Program-made: the position numbers and the translations under genes | Shown here: piece by piece, positions 24,870 to 29,932 of the stretch | Layout of the letters: each line of letters begins with the position of its first letter | How positions within the stretch are numbered: position 1 is the first letter of the stretch | Virus record (IMG/VR): IMGVR_UViG_3300030099_000229 | Span: 1 to 30,013 of that record | Strand: one strand, 5' to 3' | Source of the DNA: a virus | Length of the DNA: 30,013 bases | The notes under the pieces: generated by a model | Told to the model about the DNA's origin: nothing | Databases searched by the model: none | The model's input: only the letters and a program-made list of their open reading frames with translations

Positions 24870-25311
24870 ATGTAAAATGTTTATTAGAACATTCACTTAT
24901 TGTTTTTACTATACGTTCTGCTCTTGCACCTACCTGATTATACCATTGACTGTCTTGTGCTTCTTTACCAGCAGTAACATAATCACCAACTTCGAGAGCT
25001 GCAATCATTTTTCTAAACTTACTTAATCTTGTTATTCCTAAATTAAAAGCCATGTTATAGAAACACAGCTTTATTGGTAATGGAGAATTTTGTATGAATG
25101 GATAATTATTATCCACTTCTTTTATAACATCTAAAGCTCTTTGTCGCAACAACATTTTTGCTTCATCTTCTGATAAACCATGTTGTTCTATTTCAATTCC
25201 ATAACCAATAGTATACTTACCAGCTGGACATTTATAAACTATATGTCTATCATTATCATTCTTTACTGTACCTTCATCTTCTGCTAATTGATTTATTAGT
25301 TCTTCTATCAT
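24868..25311 (-). CDS. Endolysin, GH24 lysozyme
   Basis: A 147-aa muramidase that cuts peptidoglycan at lysis. The N-terminal LAEDEGTVKND holds the catalytic Glu (E13), and KCPAGKYTIGYGIE holds the second and third positions of the GH24 triad: C28 where many relatives have Asp, and T34. The C-to-T distance (5 residues) is standard; the distance from E13 to C28 (14 residues between) is longer than in T4 or P22 lysozyme. The downstream FNLGITRLSKFRKM segment and the Gly-x-x-x-R ending (GARAERIVKT) are typical. There is no signal peptide or SAR anchor, so it depends on the holin. AGGTGAT before the ATG overlaps the previous gene's stop. It is the last gene of the early block. Confidence 0.88.
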   Translation of the reverse strand: MIEELINQLAEDEGTVKNDNDRHIVYKCPAGKYTIGYGIEIEQHGLSEDEAKMLLRQRALDVIKEVDNNYPFIQNSPLPIKLCFYNMAFNLGITRLSKFRKMIAALEVGDYVTAGKEAQDSQWYNQVGARAERIVKTISECSNKHFT

Positions 25312-25312
25312 A

Positions 25313-25570
25313 TCACCTCACTACTTTATATTTATCAACTGTTATCTTTCTTGTTTTTTTTCTACTAACCTTAACTTTAGAATTTTCAGATCCCCCTTTT
25401 TTTTGTGGAGGGGGTTCCGAAAATTCTAATTTCATTCCTTTTACAACTGCTTTATCATAGCAATCCCTACAATAAAATGTACCACCTTTCCATTTTACTG
25501 CGTTTTTAGTGCAATACTTACACTTTTTTTTCATACATGCTTTTCTCCAAGCATCATCAAATATACCCAC
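25313..25570 (-). CDS. Zinc-ribbon protein
   Basis: An 85-aa protein with two Cys-x-x-Cys pairs, CKYC and CRDC (C17, C20, C34, C37), that would form a four-Cys zinc ribbon. The C-terminal half is disordered and basic (PPPQKKGG, then RKKTRKITVDKYKVV). The GTG start is chosen because TAGGAGG lies 5 bases upstream. The gene ends 1 base before the endolysin start codon, and its stop overlaps the endolysin Shine-Dalgarno. A 20-bp hairpin (25377-25429) lies within the coding sequence. Small zinc ribbons of this kind occur in many phages; DNA, RNA or protein binding is possible and no exact family is recognised. Confidence 0.75.
   Translation of the reverse strand: MGIFDDAWRKACMKKKCKYCTKNAVKWKGGTFYCRDCYDKAVVKGMKLEFSEPPPQKKGGSENSKVKVSRKKTRKITVDKYKVVR
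25377..25429 (-). repeat. 20-bp imperfect hairpin inside the zinc-ribbon gene
   Basis: Arms 25377-25396 and 25410-25429 pair over 20 positions with one A-A mismatch and one G-U pair on the minus-strand RNA, around a 13-base loop with eight A bases. The stem ends in a G5/C5 block next to the loop. In AT-rich coding DNA such pairing is very unlikely to be chance. It encodes about residues FSEPPPQKKGGSEN. Possible roles are an RNA regulatory element upstream of the endolysin, or the remains of an inserted palindrome. Confidence 0.85.
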
Positions 25571-25579
25571 CTATACCTC

Positions 25580-25807
25580 CTACAAGTATACTACATTACC
25601 TTTAGTATTCTGTGCAAGATTTACTTTTATCCCATAACATTTTGATAGCAGTTTAATTGTTCTGGGACTAGGTATAGTTCTTTCAGAGTTTACAATAGTT
25701 GATATAGACAAGCCAGTTTCGTTGCTCGCATCTAAATAAGTATACGAGCAATTTATTCTGGCTTTACGGAGAATCTTACAAATGTTAGAATGGTGGTGCG
25801 TCGTCAT
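25580..25807 (-). CDS. XRE-type helix-turn-helix protein
   Basis: A 75-aa Cro/CI-type DNA-binding protein. ICKILRKARINCSYTYLDA and ETGLSISTIVNSERTIPSP have the five-helix XRE layout, with the recognition helix at about STIVNSERTI, followed by RTIKLLSKCYGIKVNL. It has no oligomerisation domain. Its start overlaps the SSB end by 23 bases, and it ends 9 bases before the zinc-ribbon start. It may act as a repressor of early genes or simply as a small accessory regulator. No strong Shine-Dalgarno is visible at the ATG, which fits coupling to SSB. Confidence 0.78.
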   Translation of the reverse strand: MTTHHHSNICKILRKARINCSYTYLDASNETGLSISTIVNSERTIPSPRTIKLLSKCYGIKVNLAQNTKGNVVYL

Positions 25808-26135
25808 CTTTTACACCAGCACTATCTTTCTTCTCACATAATTCTATTCTGCTATCAAACCTACCACATACAACACTTGTGTAGTAAGATCCATCTTCTA
25901 GTTTAGAATATTGTAACTCACCTTCAATATAAACAATCATACCTTTCTTAATGTAATCCATTACAAACTTACTTTTGTATGGATCAAATACACTTATCTT
26001 GTGATGATGTGCTTTACGATTTTCTTTACTACCGGAGTTGTGAGTAACAACAAGTTTGCAATACTCATCATTCTTCATAGGCTCCGGATCTACTGCACAA
26101 TGTCCTAGTATAGTTACTTTAGCTAATGTCTGCAT
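25785..26135 (-). CDS. ssb: Single-stranded DNA-binding protein
   Basis: A 116-aa OB-fold SSB. MQTLAKVTILGHCAVDPEP starts the fold, HKISVFDPYKSKFVMDYIKKG and VYIEGELQYSKLEDG follow the usual strand order ('G-x-x-V-x-V-E-G-x-L-x-x-x-x-W/Y'), and the C-terminus ends DDDAPPF, the acidic tip that recruits other replication proteins. The leader AAGGAAAG lies upstream of the ATG. It follows the ERF gene with a 17-base overlap, which fits a recombination set. Length is typical for a phage SSB. Confidence 0.9.
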   Translation of the reverse strand: MQTLAKVTILGHCAVDPEPMKNDEYCKLVVTHNSGSKENRKAHHHKISVFDPYKSKFVMDYIKKGMIVYIEGELQYSKLEDGSYYTSVVCGRFDSRIELCEKKDSAGVKDDDAPPF

Positions 26136-26742
26136 TTTTTTCTTTCCTTTCTTTCATTAATTTAATTTGATTTTTGTAAGCATCATGAAACCATTTCTTT
26201 TCTTCTTTATCTAATTCATTGATTTCATCTTTGTATGTAAGATACAATTCATCAAGCATAGTTTTGTCTACTGATTCTTGTATCTCACGATAGTAATCTT
26301 TCTTCAATCTTTCTAATGCTTTAGGCGAAGTATCTGGTTTACTAGATAAATTACCATCATCATCATCATCACCTACAATACCAAGTAATGCACACATACC
26401 ATATCGTCTAGCATATGTAATAGATCCACCAAGTTTCTGTGGATCATTAGCATCTTTAGATACTAGAGGTATGCCACCATCACAAACTACCTTACCAGAT
26501 ATATGTATAAGATTAGTCTGCAATATAGATCCACCAGCTTCTAGTTGTTTTACTACTTGCTGTAATGCAAAGTTATTAGATTGCAAAGCTGGTTTGACTG
26601 TTTTCAAACAACTACCTAATCCAGCAAACTTACTATTAAAGTGAGGATTCTTATCACTATTAAATGGATTTTTTACTTCGTGCAATAGGTTGAATAGATC
26701 TCTATCAAAGTCTGGTTTATTCTTTGTCTTTTGCTCTGGCAT
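26119..26742 (-). CDS. erf: ERF-family single-strand annealing protein
   Basis: A 207-aa recombinase of the P22 Erf type. Marks are VKNPFNSDKNPHFNSKFAGL near residue 21, LKTVKPALQSNNFALQQVV, and GGSITYARRYGMCALLGIVG near residue 103, the family's strongest motif (the 'Y-A-R-R-Y' helix). A run DDDDD follows, and the C-terminal part is charged and helical. It anneals complementary strands after resection by the YqaJ exonuclease encoded upstream. The start at 26742 is preferred because GGAG lies 7 bases before it, while the ATG at 26748 is only 1 base from it. It overlaps the small gene upstream and SSB downstream. Confidence 0.9.
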   Translation of the reverse strand: MPEQKTKNKPDFDRDLFNLLHEVKNPFNSDKNPHFNSKFAGLGSCLKTVKPALQSNNFALQQVVKQLEAGGSILQTNLIHISGKVVCDGGIPLVSKDANDPQKLGGSITYARRYGMCALLGIVGDDDDDGNLSSKPDTSPKALERLKKDYYREIQESVDKTMLDELYLTYKDEINELDKEEKKWFHDAYKNQIKLMKERKEKNADIS

Positions 26743-26851
26743 TGTCATACTCCAATATTAAATTGTTAATAAAACCTGAATACTTATCACACATATTTTC
26801 ACCATATGTTTTATTCCACATAAGTATTATTTCTTTTAGTGTAAACTTCAT
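26717..26851 (-). CDS. 44-aa hypothetical protein between exonuclease and ERF
   Basis: A 44-aa ORF, MKFTLKEIILMWNKTYGENM at the start and DNARAKDKE at the end. AAAAGGAG lies 7 bases before the ATG at 26851, and an in-frame ATG 6 bases earlier overlaps the exonuclease stop. The stop lies within the ERF start region (26-base overlap). The layout (coupled on both sides with a good Shine-Dalgarno) supports translation. The sequence is amphipathic, with no Cys pair, signal or membrane segment. No family is recognised; by place it could be an accessory of the recombination pair. Confidence 0.6.
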   Translation of the reverse strand: MKFTLKEIILMWNKTYGENMCDKYSGFINNLILEYDNARAKDKE

Positions 26852-26853
26852 CT

Positions 26854-27669
26854 TCATTCTCCTTTTGTTTTGACAACAAGTGTACCTTTCTTGTTGCGTG
26901 TTATTACATAGTTACTGTTAGGAAACTCACATCTTCTAGCATCCTTAGGTACAAGTAACTTCATCTTCTTCTTCGTTTCTTCGAAGCTGGTAACAGCACC
27001 TTGATACTGATTCATCATACCATCAAGGCTTCTGTATAATTCATTATCAAACTCAAGATAGTCTTTCATACCATCTACAAGTACATGTTCTTCTGCCAAA
27101 GTTTCAATAGCACTTTTGCCACTTGATTCTGGTGGTTGCTTGTCATTCTTTACGAACAACCAAAACCTTTTCATCTTTGCAAATAGTCTGTCATAAAATT
27201 CTTGATTCCAATCTACTCTAACGACTTTGGGATCATCATTACCAAGTATGACAGATAGGTAGCAATAGTCTTGACAATATACTTGCATATAATGATGTAG
27301 TTGTGGTGCGTAATATCTAGCTTTTTGTTCAACAGTTGCTCTAGCATTACTGTGTTTACATTCTAGTATTACACCATCTACTTTAGCATCAAGATGAGCA
27401 AACAATGGTACATCTCTAAATGTAAATTGTTTTACTTCTTTTCCTGGTGTAGGTCTAGTTACAATACTACCAGCAAACTCTGTTTTAGCTAACCATTCAA
27501 TATGAAATGATTCAGTATGTACTCCAAGTTGCACACGAAATACATCAGATAAATCTTCTTCTATATCTCTTTTAGTTTTTACTTTCCATAGTTGTACTAG
27601 GTTTTGGTTGTGCCATATTCTATTGGCATCACTACCACCTAGTCCGGTTGTTCTGTCTATTACAAACAT
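26854..27669 (-). CDS. YqaJ-type recombination exonuclease
   Basis: A 271-aa PD-(D/E)xK nuclease of the YqaJ/lambda-exonuclease class. Motifs are TTGLGGSDANRIW at the N-terminus (the family's 'G-G-S-D/E' substrate motif), QLGVHTESFHIEWL, and LFAHLDAKVDGVILECKHSN with D94 and E103-x-K105 as metal ligands. QLHHYMQVYCQDYCYLSV follows as the usual Q-x-x-H/Q-x-x-x-Y helix. It resects DNA ends and hands strands to ERF. I prefer the start at 27669, 7 bases after GGAG, over upstream Met codons, because the promoter and leader found at 27676-27722 lie in the longer reading. It begins the second transcription unit of the early block. Confidence 0.88.
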   Translation of the reverse strand: MFVIDRTTGLGGSDANRIWHNQNLVQLWKVKTKRDIEEDLSDVFRVQLGVHTESFHIEWLAKTEFAGSIVTRPTPGKEVKQFTFRDVPLFAHLDAKVDGVILECKHSNARATVEQKARYYAPQLHHYMQVYCQDYCYLSVILGNDDPKVVRVDWNQEFYDRLFAKMKRFWLFVKNDKQPPESSGKSAIETLAEEHVLVDGMKDYLEFDNELYRSLDGMMNQYQGAVTSFEETKKKMKLLVPKDARRCEFPNSNYVITRNKKGTLVVKTKGE

Positions 27670-27693
27670 ATTCATTCTCCTTTTGCTAATAAA

Positions 27694-27722
27694 ATTATAA
27701 TGCATTTCTGCATTGTAATCAA
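27694..27722 (-). promoter_or_regulatory. Sigma70-type promoter of the recombination genes
   Basis: On the minus strand, TTGATT (27722-27717), a 17-base spacer, then TATAAT (27699-27694, a perfect -10). The predicted start falls near 27687, so the leader to the ATG at 27669 is short and holds AAAAGGAG. The terminator just upstream makes an independent promoter necessary here. It is the best promoter match in the window. Confidence 0.8.
27699..27714 (-). promoter_or_regulatory. Palindromic operator candidate in promoter spacer
   Basis: AATGCA-TTTC-TGCATT is a perfect 6-bp inverted repeat that overlaps the -10 by one base and fills the spacer. The size and symmetry suit a dimeric Cro/CI-type repressor, and two such proteins are encoded close by. 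Binding is inferred, not shown. Confidence 0.5.
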
Positions 27723-27726
27723 GCAT

Positions 27727-27760
27727 AAAAAAAGCCTTGCAAAATAAATCACAAGGCTTA
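27727..27760 (-). terminator. Intrinsic terminator after the primosome genes
   Basis: On the minus strand AAGCCTTG (27759-27752), a 12-base loop, CAAGGCTT (27739-27732), then a run of T (total T7 at 27733-27727). The perfect 8-bp stem with a T tract is a classical rho-independent terminator, 20 bases after the stop at 27780. It separates the upstream replication genes from the recombination genes. Confidence 0.85.
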
Positions 27761-27779
27761 GAACAAATTGAAGAATGAA

Positions 27780-28211
27780 CTAGGTGAATGTTGTGAGTCT
27801 GTGTAAGACAGACCTACACCATCCAAGAAAACTTTGACAGAAATTTATCTTGTTGTCAACAGGTTCTCGTATTGTAGCTGGTAATGGAAACGTATTATAC
27901 TTGTGTGTTTTCATTACAGATACAATAGCATCTTTCAAGAATACAGCTGGTATATCTTTGATTGCTTCAATGTAATACTTTAAACCTTCACGTTGTGGTA
28001 GTTCAGTTTGAAATGTATTGCCTAGCACTTGCAAACTTTTTACAATAGTTTCGTTCGGAGCCGGTTGCATTTGTATTTCAAGATTATGAATTACACTATC
28101 AAGTTTCTTCTTGAGTGGTGCTAAATCTTTATGATCCTTTAGTTCTAGTAATGCTTCTGATGTTGCTCTCGCTATTGTATCTATCAAGATAATCTCCGAC
28201 TGCGTCAGCAT
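27780..28211 (-). CDS. Helicase-loader-like replication protein
   Basis: About 143 aa, helical. The C-terminal half (KYYIEAIKDIPAVFLKDAI, then HKYNTFPLPATIREPV) follows the pattern of phage helicase loaders and related replication proteins ('L-x-x-I-P-x-x-x-L-x-x-A-V ... F-P-x-P-x-E-I-R'), with Thr where Glu is usual. The open frame runs up to 28370, but that would overlap the DnaT-like gene by 242 bases, so I place the start at ATG 28211. A TTG at 28187 with GGAG 6 bases ahead is a serious alternative. The assigned role, loading a host DnaB helicase, is inferred from pattern and from the neighbour; confidence in function is low. Confidence 0.6.
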   Translation of the reverse strand: MLTQSEIILIDTIARATSEALLELKDHKDLAPLKKKLDSVIHNLEIQMQPAPNETIVKSLQVLGNTFQTELPQREGLKYYIEAIKDIPAVFLKDAIVSVMKTHKYNTFPLPATIREPVDNKINFCQSFLGWCRSVLHRLTTFT

Positions 28212-28482
28212 TACTGGCAGAAACTCTGGTTGGCTTAGAATTGTTCCAGACTTTTTGTGTTTTGTTACCCAACTTGAAAGAGCACCGACACCAAAATCTG
28301 AAGGCGGCTTCCCAGTTATTTTTTCTGTTACCTTTTGCGAGGTAGTAGTCGACAAATTGTTCGTGTTCATAGTTCAAATCCTCCATTGTTGCATGCTTAA
28401 ATTTATCAAAGAACCAAGACTGCAACGTTGTACTTGGTTCCCAATCTTCTGCTATTGGTTTAGAGGTATAATCTCTTTCCAT
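28129..28482 (-). CDS. DnaT-like primosomal DNA-binding protein
   Basis: A 117-aa protein resembling the ssDNA-binding domain of DnaT and of phage replication initiators. DWEPSTTLQSWFFDKFKH at about 13-30 is followed by EQFVDYYLAKGNRKNNWEA and AFRFWCR (residues 41-66), matching 'F-x-x-Y-W-x-x-x-x-x-K-x-x-x-W-x-x-x-F-x-x-W-x-R'. The C-terminal part is polar. AAAGGAG lies 7 bases before the ATG, and the start overlaps the DUF1064-like gene's stop by 31 bases. Its last 83 bases overlap the helicase-loader-like gene. A role in primosome assembly is inferred from this pattern and the next gene. Confidence 0.72.
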   Translation of the reverse strand: MERDYTSKPIAEDWEPSTTLQSWFFDKFKHATMEDLNYEHEQFVDYYLAKGNRKNNWEAAFRFWCRCSFKLGNKTQKVWNNSKPTRVSASNADAVGDYLDRYNSESNIRSITRTKGS

Positions 28483-28853
28483 TCTTCAATCTCCTTTGCT
28501 GGTATTGTATGAATCTTAATACCATATGTTACTTCAGCTAATCTTTTCTTCAGCTTGTACGTGTCTGTCGTTACACCAATAACAGATTCTATTACAACAT
28601 ATCCTCTGTGATCATTAGGCTCAAGAGTAACATACCTAAAGTCTGCAATATAATCTGTTATACGCACATTGTTTACTACAACAGGTAGCTGTGGATTGAG
28701 TTCAAGATCAGTTATAAGTTTATCACGACCAAACTGGACTAACTGTAAGTATCTTTCTGCTTTGGCAGTAGAGTTGAAGTATACCATATTACCCTGGTAT
28801 GCTTCGTATCTACCACTAGATTTCTTTACGGATTTTTTCGTAATAGGTTTCAT
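28452..28853 (-). CDS. DUF1064-like nuclease with altered active site
   Basis: A 133-aa protein with the overall layout of the DUF1064 (phage endonuclease) family: VYFNSTAKAERYLQLVQFG, ITDLELNPQLPVVVNN, ITDYIADFRYV with D71, and TDTYKLKKRLAEVTYGIKI after the core. Relatives usually read E-D-V-K-G at the active-site strand, but here it is E89-S-V-I-G, so the Asp and Lys of the PD-(D/E)xK motif are replaced. The protein may have lost nuclease action or use different residues. The start at 28853 has GGA 9 bases before it; the longer reading (28904) would overlap the HTH gene by 89 bases. Family call from memory of the pattern. Confidence 0.75.
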   Translation of the reverse strand: MKPITKKSVKKSSGRYEAYQGNMVYFNSTAKAERYLQLVQFGRDKLITDLELNPQLPVVVNNVRITDYIADFRYVTLEPNDHRGYVVIESVIGVTTDTYKLKKRLAEVTYGIKIHTIPAKEIEEWKEIIPLNQ

Positions 28854-29028
28854 ATATATAATTCCATACTGTTTGTGCAGTTGATTCTCGTAAACAAAAC
28901 TCACCTGTCTTTATTCTATGATAGGTACTATCTTGAATACCAGACTTACGAAATGCTTCACGTAGATTGATACCTTTTTTGTCAGCTAATTTTTGTAACT
29001 GATTCATATAAGTATTAAGTTTATTCAT
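28816..29028 (-). CDS. Small helix-turn-helix regulator
   Basis: A 70-aa Cro-like protein. LQKLADKKGINLREAFRKSG and IQDSTYHRIKTGEFCLREST form the helix-turn-helix, with the recognition helix near DSTYHRIKTG. No Shine-Dalgarno is visible before the ATG, and the start codon lies between the arms of an 8-bp inverted repeat (29008-29041). It is the first gene after the long structured non-coding stretch. Its end overlaps the nuclease start by 38 bases. It may regulate itself or the divergence between early transcripts, but this is inferred. Confidence 0.75.
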   Translation of the reverse strand: MNKLNTYMNQLQKLADKKGINLREAFRKSGIQDSTYHRIKTGEFCLRESTAQTVWNYIYETYYEKIRKEI

Positions 29029-29041
29029 AATATATACTTAT
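29008..29041 (-). promoter_or_regulatory. Inverted repeat around the HTH start codon
   Basis: ATAAGTAT (29008-29015) and ATACTTAT (29034-29041) are perfect complements separated by 18 bases that include the start codon at 29026-29028. This could be an operator for the HTH protein itself or an RNA stem that presents or hides the start. No Shine-Dalgarno is seen in the loop. Confidence 0.5.
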
Positions 29042-29054
29042 CATAGTTAATGCA

Positions 29055-29111
29055 TAAGTGCAAGTGCTATGGTACTAGAAATTTTGTATACGCCATAGCA
29101 TCATGCACTTA
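29055..29111. ncRNA. Large hairpin 1 in the non-coding stretch 29029-29251
   Basis: TAAGTGCA (29055-29062) pairs with TGCACTTA (29104-29111), and TGCTATGG (29065-29072) with CCATAGCA (29093-29100): 16 bp in two perfect blocks, with a 2/3-base internal loop and a 20-base end loop. No T tract follows on either strand. It is not coding on either strand. With hairpin 2 it fills most of the only gene-free stretch over 200 bases in the window. Strand of transcription, if any, is unknown. Confidence 0.55.
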
Positions 29112-29116
29112 ACAAA

Positions 29117-29181
29117 TGCAATCCTTGAGAAAAGGTCTTGTACTAACTAACGATCAAATCAGTACAAGCACAAGGACTGCA
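29117..29181. ncRNA. Large hairpin 2 in the non-coding stretch 29029-29251
   Basis: CTTGTACT (29137-29144) pairs with AGTACAAG (29161-29168), TCCTTG (29122-29127) with CAAGGA (29171-29176), and TGCA (29117-29120) with TGCA (29178-29181): 18 bp in three perfect blocks, around a 16-base end loop and a lopsided 9/2-base bulge. It lies 5 bases from hairpin 1. The rest of the gap (29182-29251) shows nothing clear. Candidates are an untranslated regulatory RNA, an attenuator before the HTH gene, or a replication origin. Confidence 0.55.
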
Positions 29182-29251
29182 CTACATAGTAGCTTTCCCT
29201 AGTATCGGTTCTTTATATTGTTCTAGGTCTATCTATTACTCACTACTAATT

Positions 29252-29515
29252 CTATACGTTGGCTTCAGCTTCTAGTTCTAGTTCTTCTAACTTGTATTTT
29301 GCATCATACCAGTTATCGAATACCCAGTACTGTTTCTCTTGTAGCCAACCTTTATTCAAACAATTAATCATCTGATAGTAGTCTTTACCTACAAGATTAA
29401 AACCAGCACTGGTTTCTTCTACAATCCAGAATATATCTTTGCCACTCAATATTTTTTCTTTTGTACTTGAACAAGTTCTGTTTAACATCTTCTCTCTTAC
29501 TGTACCTATATACAT
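29252..29515 (-). CDS. 87-aa hypothetical protein
   Basis: An 87-aa protein with no recognised family. KDIFWIVEETSAGFNLVGKD and WLQEKQYWVFDNWYDAKYK are aromatic-rich, and the C-terminus is acidic (KLEELELEAEANV). It looks soluble and compact, possibly a small beta-alpha fold. Its ATG overlaps the preceding gene's stop as TAATG. The small size and early position are typical of phage host-takeover proteins, but nothing in the sequence shows a target. Confidence 0.65.
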   Translation of the reverse strand: MYIGTVREKMLNRTCSSTKEKILSGKDIFWIVEETSAGFNLVGKDYYQMINCLNKGWLQEKQYWVFDNWYDAKYKLEELELEAEANV

Positions 29516-29850
29516 TACTTACTCTCCTTTATTTTAAGATATAATACTTTACCTTTTTCTGTTGCAAACCAAACTCTTTGGTACTTGCCATGCTTTGATT
29601 TGCGTTGACCTACTGCACCAATGTAGTGTTGTCTTTCCAACCACACTCTAGCAGTACGATACTTGCTAGTAATCACACCATCGTGGAAAGATATTTCTTC
29701 ATCAGTCATACCAGATGTACCACCAATATCTATGATGATCTCTAGCACTCTGTCTTTTGCTTGTCTTGTTCTTTGTACTTCTTGTTTAGCGGCAGTCTTA
29801 CTAGTTTCAGGATCTGTTCGCCTTACCATATTGTACCATTCTTCATTCAT
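29515..29850 (-). CDS. Winged-helix DNA-binding protein
   Basis: A 111-aa protein with the phage motif RRTDPETSKTAAKQEV followed by a winged helix: RVLEIIIDIGGTSGMTDEEIS, then SKYRTARVWLERQHYIGAVG and the wing (QRKSKHGKYQRVWFATEKG). This layout is common in phage and prophage early genes and in related MarR-type folds. AGGAG lies 7 bases before the ATG, overlapping the stop of the 23-aa ORF. It ends in TAATG coupling with the next gene. A transcription-regulator or DNA-binding role is likely; targets are unknown. Confidence 0.78.
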   Translation of the reverse strand: MNEEWYNMVRRTDPETSKTAAKQEVQRTRQAKDRVLEIIIDIGGTSGMTDEEISFHDGVITSKYRTARVWLERQHYIGAVGQRKSKHGKYQRVWFATEKGKVLYLKIKESK

Positions 29851-29860
29851 AATTATTCTC

Positions 29861-29932
29861 CTATAATGTTAATAAATAAAAGTATGCCCATAGTATAACA
29901 TTGATTGTTGTTATTATGTATACTGCAATCAT
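29861..29932 (-). CDS. 23-aa single-pass membrane peptide
   Basis: A 23-residue ORF, MIAVYIITTINVILWAYFYL plus LTL, almost wholly apolar and long enough for one membrane helix. The ATG overlaps the stop of the partial upstream gene as ATGA, and its TAG stop overlaps the Shine-Dalgarno of the winged-helix gene. Such tight tiling, seen elsewhere here, favours translation. It is too short for any family call; AT-rich DNA gives apolar codons by chance, which limits confidence. Confidence 0.4.
   Translation of the reverse strand: MIAVYIITTINVILWAYFYLLTL

Noticed and set aside
28990-29075. Promoter TTGCAC-N17-TAAGTA ahead of the HTH gene
   Set aside because: The -10 matches only two of six consensus positions; too weak to list although a promoter is expected in this gap.
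29041-29200. tRNA or tmRNA in the structured gap
   Set aside because: No cloverleaf with a T-arm or anticodon stem and no CCA-type 3' end could be laid out; stems are long hairpins instead.
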